From the NCBI GenBank assembly GCA_900770195.1, contig CAAGJI010000094.1:1-22362 (forward strand): 22,362 nucleotides of DNA, given 5' to 3'. The DNA is from Oscillospiraceae bacterium (GTDB lineage: Bacteria; Bacillota; Clostridia; Oscillospirales; Ruminococcaceae). The notes beneath the pieces were generated by a model that saw only the letters and a list, made by a program, of their open reading frames with translations, did no database searches and was not told the DNA's origin. Positions 8,143 through 14,203 of the stretch are shown one piece after another; within the stretch, counting starts at the first letter, position 1, and every line of letters begins with the position of its first letter. Made by a program: the position numbers and the translations under genes.

Positions 8143-8802
8143 TCATTTTCTGTATTCTGCAATTTCAATCCAAGCCTCATTTTCCCATTCAATAGGAAAA
8201 CTGTAACTGCTTTCGGAGATTGCTTCTCTGATACAATTCTGGAAAGCAATATATTCCTCATAAGTCCACTTACTCCAGGGCTTTGAGGTGCTTTCGCTGT
8301 ACTTGCCTACAGCACCGTCCTTTTTCGGAACGCATTCCAGTTTCAGACAATGTTTCAGCTTTGGATTATCTGAGCCAACAGCCTGCATAATATAGCTATC
8401 CACAGGAATGTGCAGATAGTTTTTCAGAGCAGAGTCCTCTGCCGTCATCAAAACATATTTTAGCATCATGTTCAGCCACTTTTGTGCCTGTCCATATGTC
8501 AATTCGCTGATTTCCGAATACGTATTGATAATCTCTTCGCAGATTCTTTTATGCTCACAGTCAAAGGCATTCTGTTTTTCATCAGAACCCTTTACGGCAT
8601 TCTCCAAAATGTCATATTCATGGACAAGCATTTCACAGATTTTTTGCTTTGCACCTTTTCTAGTGTCTTTATTTTCTGTGTTGAACTTTATCGTTCTGCA
8701 CAAGTCCAGATAAGCTTTTTCTGCACATTTGATTAGAATATCGTTCATACTATCACCCTTTGTCATATTGAAGTACGCATACTTTAAAAATTCGAGTACC
8801 AT
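8143..8802 (-). CDS. Hypothetical protein in XRE-controlled operon
   Basis: The 219-residue soluble protein is mostly helical. The segment AEKAYLDLCRTIKFNTENKDTRKGAK is near the N-terminus and GQAQKWLNMMLKYVLM is central, followed by LHIPVDSYIMQAV and PWSKWTYEEYIAFQNCIREAI near the end. I do not recognise the family. Two starts are plausible: ATG 8802 behind GAAAGG, or ATG 8748 (MNDILIK) behind AAGGGTGAT. It lies 35 bases after the XRE gene and 15 bases before the zinc-ribbon gene, all on one strand, so it should be expressed under the same operator. Confidence 0.65.
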   Translation of the reverse strand: MVLEFLKYAYFNMTKGDSMNDILIKCAEKAYLDLCRTIKFNTENKDTRKGAKQKICEMLVHEYDILENAVKGSDEKQNAFDCEHKRICEEIINTYSEISELTYGQAQKWLNMMLKYVLMTAEDSALKNYLHIPVDSYIMQAVGSDNPKLKHCLKLECVPKKDGAVGKYSESTSKPWSKWTYEEYIAFQNCIREAISESSYSFPIEWENEAWIEIAEYRK

Positions 8803-8837
8803 AATTTTTACCTTTCGCTCTTGTCTTGTTTGATCGT

Positions 8838-9026
8838 TTACATAAACTTTTCAGGCTTTACGTTCAGAGCATAGCAAATTGCCCTCAGGTCTTCCGGGTA
8901 CAGCGTTTGTTTTCCGTTCAGGATCGCATCAAAAGACTTAGCGGAAATTCCTGCTTTCTTTGCGACATTTGCTGCTTTTAAGTCATTGTTTGCCATGTAT
9001 GTGCGAACTTTCTCATAAACTCTCAT
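8838..9026 (-). CDS. Small XRE-family repressor
   Basis: This is a 62-residue Cro/CI-type helix-turn-helix protein (VRTYMANNDLKAANVAKKAGISAKSFDAILNGKQTLYPEDLRAICYALNVKPEKF). It is little more than the DNA-binding domain. AAAGGAG precedes the ATG. It is the first gene of the minus-strand operon and sits behind a promoter containing a perfect palindrome, which suggests that it represses itself and the two genes behind it. It is divergent from a second XRE gene. Confidence 0.88.
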   Translation of the reverse strand: MRVYEKVRTYMANNDLKAANVAKKAGISAKSFDAILNGKQTLYPEDLRAICYALNVKPEKFM

Positions 9027-9041
9027 AAGACAGACTCCTTT

Positions 9042-9054
9042 CCAGAAATTCTGG
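9042..9054. promoter_or_regulatory. Palindrome in the leader of the XRE operon
   Basis: CCAGAA-A-TTCTGG is a perfect 13-base palindrome between the minus-strand -10 box and the start codon, just before the ribosome binding site. It is a candidate second operator. Confidence 0.5.
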
Positions 9055-9064
9055 ATTTATTATA

Positions 9065-9093
9065 ATTTTATCACAGATTATCTGTGAAGTCAA
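9065..9093 (-). promoter_or_regulatory. Promoter with spacer-filling operator palindrome
   Basis: On the minus strand TTGACT (9088-9093) and TAAAAT (9065-9070) are separated by exactly 17 bases. All 17 (9071-9087, TCACAGATTATCTGTGA) form a perfect palindrome. A dimeric repressor bound here would directly exclude RNA polymerase. The small XRE protein of the operon is the likely ligand. Confidence 0.8.
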
Positions 9094-9124
9094 GCAGGCT
9101 ATACAGATTTTCTTGATTCCTTTG

Positions 9125-9153
9125 TTGACATAACAGAATTCATGCGGTATAAT
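9125..9153 (+). promoter_or_regulatory. Consensus promoter of the plus-strand XRE gene
   Basis: TTGACA (9125-9130) and TATAAT (9148-9153) are both perfect, with 17 bases between. It faces away from the operator-controlled minus promoter; the two -35 boxes are 31 bases apart. Confidence 0.85.
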
Positions 9154-9171
9154 CAAGGTAGAGGTGATTTG

Positions 9172-9477
9172 ATGAAATACGAAATCGGTGCAAGAATCCG
9201 TAAATATCGGGAAATGAGCGGTTTCAGCCAAAAGGAACTGGCACAGAAAATCGGTGTCAGCAACAGCCGTGTTTCCAACTGGGAACAGGGAATTAACCGT
9301 CCCGATGCGGATATTCTTGCGGATATCTGCAAGGCATTGAATGTATCTCCCAGTGAGCTGCTTGATGTCAGATTATCACCGGAAGATCTAAGCGAACAAG
9401 AGCGAAAGGTAATTATGGCTTATCGCACCAAACCAGACCTCAGGAAAGCTGTAAATATTCTTTTGGGTATTGAATAA
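9172..9477 (+). CDS. XRE-family transcriptional regulator
   Basis: The 101-residue protein has a classical HTH in its first 65 residues (IGARIRKYREMSGFSQKELAQKIGVSNSRVSNWEQGINRPDADILADICKALNVSPSELL), then a short linker and a C-terminal helix (LSEQERKVIMAYRTKPDLRKAVNILLGIE) likely used for dimerisation. ATG 9172 is preferred over ATG 9142, which lies within the promoter; AGAGGTGATT precedes the chosen start. It is divergent from the smaller XRE gene, an arrangement typical of a phage-like or island regulatory switch. Confidence 0.9.
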   Translation: MKYEIGARIRKYREMSGFSQKELAQKIGVSNSRVSNWEQGINRPDADILADICKALNVSPSELLDVRLSPEDLSEQERKVIMAYRTKPDLRKAVNILLGIE

Positions 9478-9479
9478 TT

Positions 9480-9519
9480 GTTTTTTCAGCAAAGAAAAAA
9501 GCTTTCTGCATGAAAAAAC
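9480..9519 (+). terminator. Probable terminator after the XRE gene
   Basis: GTTTTTTCA (9480-9488) pairs with TGAAAAAAC (9511-9519), with an inner GC-containing imperfect stem. It begins five bases after the XRE stop codon. Confidence 0.5.
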
Positions 9520-9735
9520 GATACAGTTGTCCGCGGTTATTAACGGTTGAAAAGCCAAGTTGTTGCTTTCGCTGAATTATCGCTTGGTTTCTATTGGAGA
9601 GTTTGTGAAGTTTGACTGATTTAAGCCGCTTTTTGAAAAAAACCTTATATATTATTGAAGGCACGGGTAGGACTGTTCTTTTGCCTGATTTGTCGGTATG
9701 TTGTGCAGAAACTTTCTGTGTACTTTTATATATAG
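9520..9735. other. Intergenic stretch with no supported gene
   Basis: About 215 bases between the XRE gene and the terminator of the reverse transcriptase operon. Open frames on both strands are short, lack ribosome binding sites and overlap the terminator. No promoter or known RNA fold was recognised. Because a reverse transcriptase operon ends just to the right, a structured RNA here cannot be excluded, but I see no specific sign of one. Confidence 0.5.
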
Positions 9736-9777
9736 AAAAAGCCATTGACACTTCATTTATAGTGTCAATGGCTTTTG
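9736..9777. terminator. Strong bidirectional terminator
   Basis: AAAAGCCATTGACACT pairs perfectly with AGTGTCAATGGCTTTT around a short loop. The A and T tracts at the two ends make it work in both directions. It immediately follows the last gene of the minus-strand reverse transcriptase operon. Confidence 0.88.
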
Positions 9778-9779
9778 GT

Positions 9780-9968
9780 TTAATTATTAAATAAGAATTC
9801 CTGTACTTCATCAAGCAACATATACGCTATAGAGAGCTTGTTTTTATATCTGATAGGCAGCTTGTTCTCCTTTTCTTTGGCTTCAACTATATTATTCTTT
9901 GCAAAGCCAAGTAACTCTATTGCGTTAGGTTCAAAATTATCAAATGTTATTTGAGTTTTATTTTTCAT
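9780..9968 (-). CDS. Small ORF downstream of the reverse transcriptase
   Basis: The 62-residue protein begins ITFDNFEPNAIELLGFAKNNIVEAKEKENKLPIRYKNKLS and ends AYMLLDEVQEFLFNN. It is charged, helical and has no recognised domain. AAAGGAGATTTTCTT precedes its ATG. It starts 23 bases after the reverse transcriptase stop and ends at a strong terminator, so it is the last gene of that operon. The size and position suit a partner or accessory protein, but this is inference. Confidence 0.65.
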   Translation of the reverse strand: MKNKTQITFDNFEPNAIELLGFAKNNIVEAKEKENKLPIRYKNKLSIAYMLLDEVQEFLFNN

Positions 9969-9991
9969 ATAAGAAAATCTCCTTTAGGTTA

Positions 9992-11236
9992 TTAATCATA
10001 TTGGGCGAATATTTTTCCTATAAATTTTGCAATTTGTTTGTTCCCTGTGTGCTCAGTGATATAAGAAACAATTTCAAATTCTACACTATGAATTGATTCA
10101 ATCATGGCGAGATTTGTATAGTAATTCAACCACCCCCTCAATTTCTTTGCCAGTGATTCACATAAACATTCATAAGACATATTAGGAAAGTCATTTAATA
10201 TTTCCTTTATCTTGTTTAGAAGAAAATCCATATTATCTCTGGTTGGAACAGAAATAATATTATTGTTTTGCTTATAAATTCTATATCCAAGAAATGAAAA
10301 GCCGTCTTTCAAATGAGTAATTTTAGTTTTTTCATACGAAAGGCTTAACCCTCTTTCAGATAAGAAACACTCTACCACAGGGACAACAATTTGCAGGGAA
10401 GCCTTACTTATACCTGTAATAATAAAATCATCTGCATAGCGTATTATGTGTACAGTATCATTAAATCTGTCTTTAAGAACTCTTTCCAATCCATCAAGAA
10501 CCATGTTGCAAATAATACCTGATATGCAAGAGCCTTGAGGAATTCCTTTTTCTGAGGAATAGAATATTTTATTATATACATATCCGCATTGAAGAAATTG
10601 CTTCAATATTTCCTTGTCCATTGGTATGTTCTCCATAATCCATTTGTGGCTTATATTATCAAAGCAGGCTTTTATATCAGCTTTCAGAATCCATTCAATT
10701 TCTGAATGTTTGGATAATAGTTCAATACATTTTGCTATGGCATCTTTTGCACTCTTATTGTGACGGAAACCAAAGGAACAGGAATCTGCGGTGATTTCTG
10801 CAATCGGTTCTAACGCTAGCTTGTATAACGTTTGCATAGCTCTGTCTTTAATAGTAGGAATTCCTAAAGGGCGTAATTGCCCATTAGACTTTTTAATAAA
10901 CATCCTTTTTAGTGGTTTGTGTTTATATCCTCTGTGTTTTAATGTTTTTATTGCTTGAAATTTCTCTTCAGGCTCATTCCATAAAACCCCGTCTATTCCG
11001 GCAGTGCGATTTCCGTTATTGGAGGTAACAATATTTATTGCTATTGCTTTGGCATAAAACGAATGAATCAGTTTCTTCTGTAAACATTCTACTTGCTTAT
11101 CATTACAATTGGTAAAGGCTAAGGCAATACGCTTTTGCAGCTTTTTAACACATTTTTCTGCTGTGTCAAAATTGATTTTTTCCCAGCAATCAATTGTGTC
11201 AGAAGCAGCACACATATTTATGTTAATTTTGCTCAT
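9992..11236 (-). CDS. Stand-alone group-II-intron-type reverse transcriptase
   Basis: The 414-residue protein has the RVT_N domain (about 18-85, ending NRTAGIDGVLW) and then the RT palm and fingers: LRPLGIPTIKDRAMQ, ILKADIKACFDNISH (catalytic Asp 187), GIPQGSCISGIICNMVLDGLE, RYADDFIITG (Asp 269 and 270) and SFLGYRIYK. A short maturase X-like thumb follows (LRGWLNYYTNLAMIES, about 366-382). The catalytic residues are intact. It ends about 150-200 residues short of a full intron-encoded protein and lacks the HNH endonuclease. No domain V (GAGCC...GGTTC, 34 bases) was seen on the minus strand downstream, and small genes flank it. It is probably a domesticated group-II-like RT or an orphan maturase. 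The start is uncertain because AGGAG abuts the ATG. Confidence 0.9.
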   Translation of the reverse strand: MSKININMCAASDTIDCWEKINFDTAEKCVKKLQKRIALAFTNCNDKQVECLQKKLIHSFYAKAIAINIVTSNNGNRTAGIDGVLWNEPEEKFQAIKTLKHRGYKHKPLKRMFIKKSNGQLRPLGIPTIKDRAMQTLYKLALEPIAEITADSCSFGFRHNKSAKDAIAKCIELLSKHSEIEWILKADIKACFDNISHKWIMENIPMDKEILKQFLQCGYVYNKIFYSSEKGIPQGSCISGIICNMVLDGLERVLKDRFNDTVHIIRYADDFIITGISKASLQIVVPVVECFLSERGLSLSYEKTKITHLKDGFSFLGYRIYKQNNNIISVPTRDNMDFLLNKIKEILNDFPNMSYECLCESLAKKLRGWLNYYTNLAMIESIHSVEFEIVSYITEHTGNKQIAKFIGKIFAQYD

Positions 11237-11311
11237 CTCCTTTCAAAAGTTCTGCAAATGCGTTATTGGATATTTTATTATGAAGGAGGTCCTCTTACTT
11301 TGCATTTTATT

Positions 11312-11500
11312 TTAGGCTGACTTAGAATGCTCATTTTCTTTCACCTTTCCATTTACAGATTGAGTATAATCGCTTTCTGTTAAGAAAGCGTTATATTCTT
11401 CTTTGTGGTCTTTGACATATTCACTGATATCTGCAAATATGGATTCAGCGAACATTTTAGCTTGCTTTTCATTGATTTGTATATCAGAATAATAATCCAT
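11312..11500 (-). CDS. Small acidic ORF upstream of the reverse transcriptase
   Basis: This is a 62-residue protein (MDYYSDIQINEKQAKMFAESIFADISEYVKDHKEEYNAFL...) that is acidic and helical. Short ORFs of this style are common near recombinases on Clostridia islands; I cannot assign a function. ATG 11500 is preferred to GTG 11509 because AGAAGGG then has normal spacing. It lies 75 bases before the reverse transcriptase on the same strand. Confidence 0.6.
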   Translation of the reverse strand: MDYYSDIQINEKQAKMFAESIFADISEYVKDHKEEYNAFLTESDYTQSVNGKVKENEHSKSA

Positions 11501-11534
11501 ATTTGCCACATCCCTTCTTTTTTTGAATTTACCA

Positions 11535-11563
11535 TTGACTTTAATTGCATTATATCATATAAT
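11535..11563 (+). promoter_or_regulatory. Promoter of the recombinase operon
   Basis: TTGACT (11535-11540) and a perfect TATAAT (11558-11563) are spaced by 17 bases on the plus strand. On the minus strand a TATAAT (11549-11554) falls inside this spacer, so the divergent transcripts toward the recombinase and toward the reverse transcriptase share overlapping promoters and may exclude one another. Confidence 0.75.
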
Positions 11564-11630
11564 AAGTTTATAGTAATCTGTGCATTATAAACCTTAGCAT
11601 AAACTTTTGAATTGTTTGAGGTATTTGATC

Positions 11631-12467
11631 ATGAAAAACATTAAGTACGAAGCAGAATCTGTTTTAATGGACTCTTCGGGAAATTTAAAACGCTTCACTG
11701 GCAAATTATATTATGATAAAGTCAGACTAAACAACTATAAATGGTATGGAAAAGATGACAGTATGCGAATATATGCAACATATCATTATGATTTGGACAT
11801 TGACTGTTTTGTTGACACACTGCTGTGTAATACACCAGATTTATTATTGGAAATGCTAACATTGAGAGAAAAATTATCAGACAGTATTTTTGATGTATTG
11901 GATAAAGTGAAATTCGGTTTTAAAATAAGTGATAATGATTTAAAACTGATATGTAATTGGTGTAAGAAAAATGGATTTCCTGAGCATATAGATTCTGAAA
12001 GCAAAATTAAAAATAAAAAATTGTTTTCTTTGAAAGAGCCAAAACAAATTAGTTTTTCAGTAGTTGATTTTCTTAATAGATTGAATGATGTCTATAAAGC
12101 ATTTTTACTCTATAAAAAAATAATAGAAAATTCGTGCAAAAGTCCAAGCATTCAGAATGATAAAATGAAATTTGAAAGTGCATTTCAAAGTATTGTATTT
12201 ACAAATAAAATATGTTTCGGAAAAGAGATTTTTTTGGCTGTAAAAGCAAATGATTTATTTGATGCGGCTTTTTATCAATTAGCTAATATGTTATACTTAC
12301 CAGAGGAACAAATAGCGATATGTCCGATATGCCATAGATTTTTTATACGGAAAAATGCCAATCAAAAATATTGTCATAATACTAAAGTTGTTAATGGAAT
12401 AGAAAGGCGAACTTGTTATGCTCAAAAAATGTATAAGAGAAATCAAAGCAGAAAGGAATCAGAATAA
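11631..12467 (+). CDS. Zinc-knuckle protein coupled to large recombinase (DUF6076-like)
   Basis: The 278-residue protein has a long helical, lysine-rich body and a C-terminal metal-binding motif (CPICHRFFIRKNANQKYCHN...RRTC, about 236-268). The pattern recalls DUF6076, a Firmicutes family often found next to serine recombinases; that assignment is from memory and tentative. ATG 11631 follows TTTGAGG; the longer reading from TTG 11607 has no clear site. Its stop overlaps the recombinase start (TAATG), so translation is coupled and it may assist or direct the recombinase. Confidence 0.75.
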   Translation: MKNIKYEAESVLMDSSGNLKRFTGKLYYDKVRLNNYKWYGKDDSMRIYATYHYDLDIDCFVDTLLCNTPDLLLEMLTLREKLSDSIFDVLDKVKFGFKISDNDLKLICNWCKKNGFPEHIDSESKIKNKKLFSLKEPKQISFSVVDFLNRLNDVYKAFLLYKKIIENSCKSPSIQNDKMKFESAFQSIVFTNKICFGKEIFLAVKANDLFDAAFYQLANMLYLPEEQIAICPICHRFFIRKNANQKYCHNTKVVNGIERRTCYAQKMYKRNQSRKESE

Positions 12468-13963
12468 TGAATGTTGTAATATATGCTCGTTTCAGTTCAA
12501 GTGGACAGAGAGAAGAAAGTATTGAAGGACAGGTTAAGGTTTGCACAGAATATGCAGAAAATAATGATTATACGGTAATCGGAACATATGTTGACAGAGC
12601 TTTAACAGGGAGAAATGATAAACGACCAGATTTGCAAAGACTGCTATCAGATAGTAACAACAACAACTTTCAAGCTGTTATTGTATATTCTATAGACCGT
12701 TTTGGACGTAATTTGCAGCAGTGCTTAACTAATGAAAATAAATTGAAACAAAATGGTGTAGCCCTATTCTCTGCAACTGAACATTTTACAAATGACCCTG
12801 CTGGCATCTTCTATAGGAATTTGATGATGGCTCATTCTCAATATTATTGCGATGAATTATCTCAAAAGATTCGTAGAGGTATGGATATAAACGCCGAAAA
12901 ATGCCTATCTACGGGTGGAAATATCGCATTGGGGTTTAAGGTGGATGATAAAAAGAACTTTCAAATCGACCCAGATACCGCCCCTATCGTCCAATATATT
13001 TTTGAAAGTTATGCAAGTGGAAAGACTGTGACTGAAATAATAAATCAATTAAATTCACAAGGATTAAAAACATCAAGAGGAGTTCCATTTAATAAAAATT
13101 CCCTTCATTCCATGCTGAAAAATAAAAGATATATTGGCATTTACACATATAAGGGAACTGAAAAAATTGGAGGAATGCCACGAATTATTTCAGATGAATT
13201 ATTTAATAAGGTGGCTGAAATTATGGATAAAAACAGAAAAGCTCCCGCAAGAGCGAGAGCTAAGGTCGAGTATTTACTTACGACAAAAATATTTTGCGGC
13301 TATTGTAAAGAAATGATGACAGGCTTTTCGGGTACTGGAAAATCAGGAAAAGTGTACAGATACTATGTGTGCAATGGTACAAAGAAAAAAGCTTGTAAAA
13401 AAAAGAAGGTAAATAAGGAGTATATTGAGGATTTAGTGGTTAACGAATGTCGAAAACTTCTAACAAATGAAAATATCAAGAAAATTGCAAATAGTATTTC
13501 TAAGATAAGCGAATCCGAAAAAGATACAGCCCATTTAAAATTTCTCAAAAAGGCTTTATCTGAAAATGAAAGAAAACATAAGAACGCTCTAAATGCAATT
13601 ATAGAATGTGACCTTGAATCTGTAAGAAAGTCATTATATGAACAAATACCTATTTTGGAAAAGGAACATTCTGAATTACAAAAACAAATAGCTTTAGAAG
13701 AAAAGAATTTCCCAGTGCTTACAGTACCAATGGTGCATTTCTTTTTGAGAAAGCTTAAAGACGGCAATGTTGATGACATAAAGTACAGAAAAACCCTTAT
13801 CAACGTCTTTATTAATAAAATCTATCTGTACGACGATAAGCTTACTATTATTTTTAATTCGGGAGATAATCCTGTTACAATCAATGATTTACTCTTATCT
13901 GAAATTGAGGATAATTCAAAAAAAGCGGAGGGTTTGTTTTTGGATGGGGTTGCTCCACCATAA
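12467..13963 (+). CDS. Large serine recombinase (integrase)
   Basis: The 498-residue protein has three typical parts. A resolvase catalytic domain (IYARFSSSGQREESIEGQ, with the serine near residue 10-11, and YSIDRFGRNLQQ) comes first. The recombinase domain is next (about 155-250, NIALGFKVDD...KNSLHSMLKNKRYIG). A Cys zinc ribbon (about 283-320, FCGYCKEMMTG...YYVCNGTKKKAC) and a coiled coil (about 350-410) follow. It likely catalyses integration and excision of the surrounding element. Its final codons (DGVAPP) are written in the repeated GCTCCACCA, so the gene ends inside the right attachment site. It is the outermost element gene. Confidence 0.95.
   Translation: MNVVIYARFSSSGQREESIEGQVKVCTEYAENNDYTVIGTYVDRALTGRNDKRPDLQRLLSDSNNNNFQAVIVYSIDRFGRNLQQCLTNENKLKQNGVALFSATEHFTNDPAGIFYRNLMMAHSQYYCDELSQKIRRGMDINAEKCLSTGGNIALGFKVDDKKNFQIDPDTAPIVQYIFESYASGKTVTEIINQLNSQGLKTSRGVPFNKNSLHSMLKNKRYIGIYTYKGTEKIGGMPRIISDELFNKVAEIMDKNRKAPARARAKVEYLLTTKIFCGYCKEMMTGFSGTGKSGKVYRYYVCNGTKKKACKKKKVNKEYIEDLVVNECRKLLTNENIKKIANSISKISESEKDTAHLKFLKKALSENERKHKNALNAIIECDLESVRKSLYEQIPILEKEHSELQKQIALEEKNFPVLTVPMVHFFLRKLKDGNVDDIKYRKTLINVFINKIYLYDDKLTIIFNSGDNPVTINDLLLSEIEDNSKKAEGLFLDGVAPP
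13952..13960 (+). repeat. Probable attR core
   Basis: GCTCCACCA matches the ssrA 3' end exactly and encodes the last residues of the large serine recombinase, immediately before its TAA. Sequence beyond it should be the original ssrA downstream flank. Confidence 0.55.
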
Positions 13964-14007
13964 CCGTACCCTTATTTTGATACAATTTAAGGGTGCATTA
14001 AACTGTT

Positions 14008-14045
14008 ATTAAATCCTCGAAACTTCGCTGTTTCGGGGATTTAAT
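14008..14045. terminator. Long hairpin right of the recombinase
   Basis: ATTAAATCCTCGAAAC (14008-14023) pairs with GTTTCGGGGATTTAAT (14030-14045), with one G-T pair and a 6-base loop. If the element sits at the ssrA end, this could be the original ssrA terminator displaced by insertion. The following CGTTTCTT is only a modest T run. Confidence 0.55.
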
Positions 14046-14183
14046 CGTTTCTTATGACCGAATATTTATCGAAAAACAGACTCAGATTTATGCTTCTGAG
14101 CCTGTTTGCTTTTTATAATCGTTTTCTTGTGGGAGTAATCGTTTTCTGGTTGCACCCATTTTTGAGTAATCGTTTCTTGTGGG
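14042..14183. repeat. Four degenerate TAATCGTTTTCT repeats
   Basis: TAATCGTTTCTT-like units start at 14042, 14116, 14136 and 14167; the second and fourth extend to TTCTTGTGGG. A GGGTGCA word occurs on one strand or the other near 13990, 14149 and 14180. The role is unknown. Confidence 0.55.
14074..14112. terminator. Bidirectional terminator between recombinase and hsdR
   Basis: AAACAGACTCAGA (14074-14086) pairs with TCTGAGCCTGTTT (14095-14107) with one mismatch. Runs of T follow on the plus strand and, read the other way, on the minus strand. It suits the ends of both the recombinase transcript and the hsd operon. Confidence 0.75.
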
Positions 14184-14203
14184 TGCATGATAGACGAGAA
14201 ATT

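Larger units (their letters stand above)
3246..13960. mobile_element. Putative integrative element at the ssrA 3' end
   Basis: A nine-base direct repeat GCTCCACCA occurs at the tmRNA 3' end (3246-3254) and at 13952-13960, where it overlaps the last codons of a large serine recombinase. Between them lie two serine recombinases, XRE regulators, a reverse transcriptase and several genes of accessory type. To the left is ordinary backbone. This suggests an integrated element of about 10.7 kb whose recombinase gene ends inside its own right attachment site. The short repeat is compatible with large serine recombinases, which need little core identity. No conjugation genes are visible, so it would be an integrated island or mobilised passenger. 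The boundaries are inferred. Confidence 0.6.

Noticed and set aside
9440..9814. Open frames on both strands between the XRE gene and the terminator
   Set aside because: They lack ribosome binding sites, run through the strong palindromic terminator or the XRE gene, and have unconvincing composition.
9992..11236. Retron or diversity-generating retroelement
   Set aside because: The RT has RVT_N, the YADDF context and a maturase X-like end of group II type. No msr/msd-like inverted repeat next to it and no template/variable repeat pair were seen.
9780..11312. Complete mobile group II intron around the RT
   Set aside because: No 34-base domain V was found downstream on the minus strand, the next gene begins 23 bases after the stop, and only 75 bases separate the upstream gene.
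13363..13803. Minus-strand frame of 146 residues inside the large recombinase
   Set aside because: It is antisense to an intact, motif-rich gene and is rich in Phe/Ser/Cys, as expected of AT-rich shadow frames.
3383..13963. Conjugative element or prophage
   Set aside because: No relaxase, type IV secretion, capsid, tail or lysis genes are visible; only recombinases, regulators and cargo.
14042..14183. CRISPR array
   Set aside because: The repeat units are short and degenerate, the spacing is irregular (20-74 bases), and no cas genes are present.
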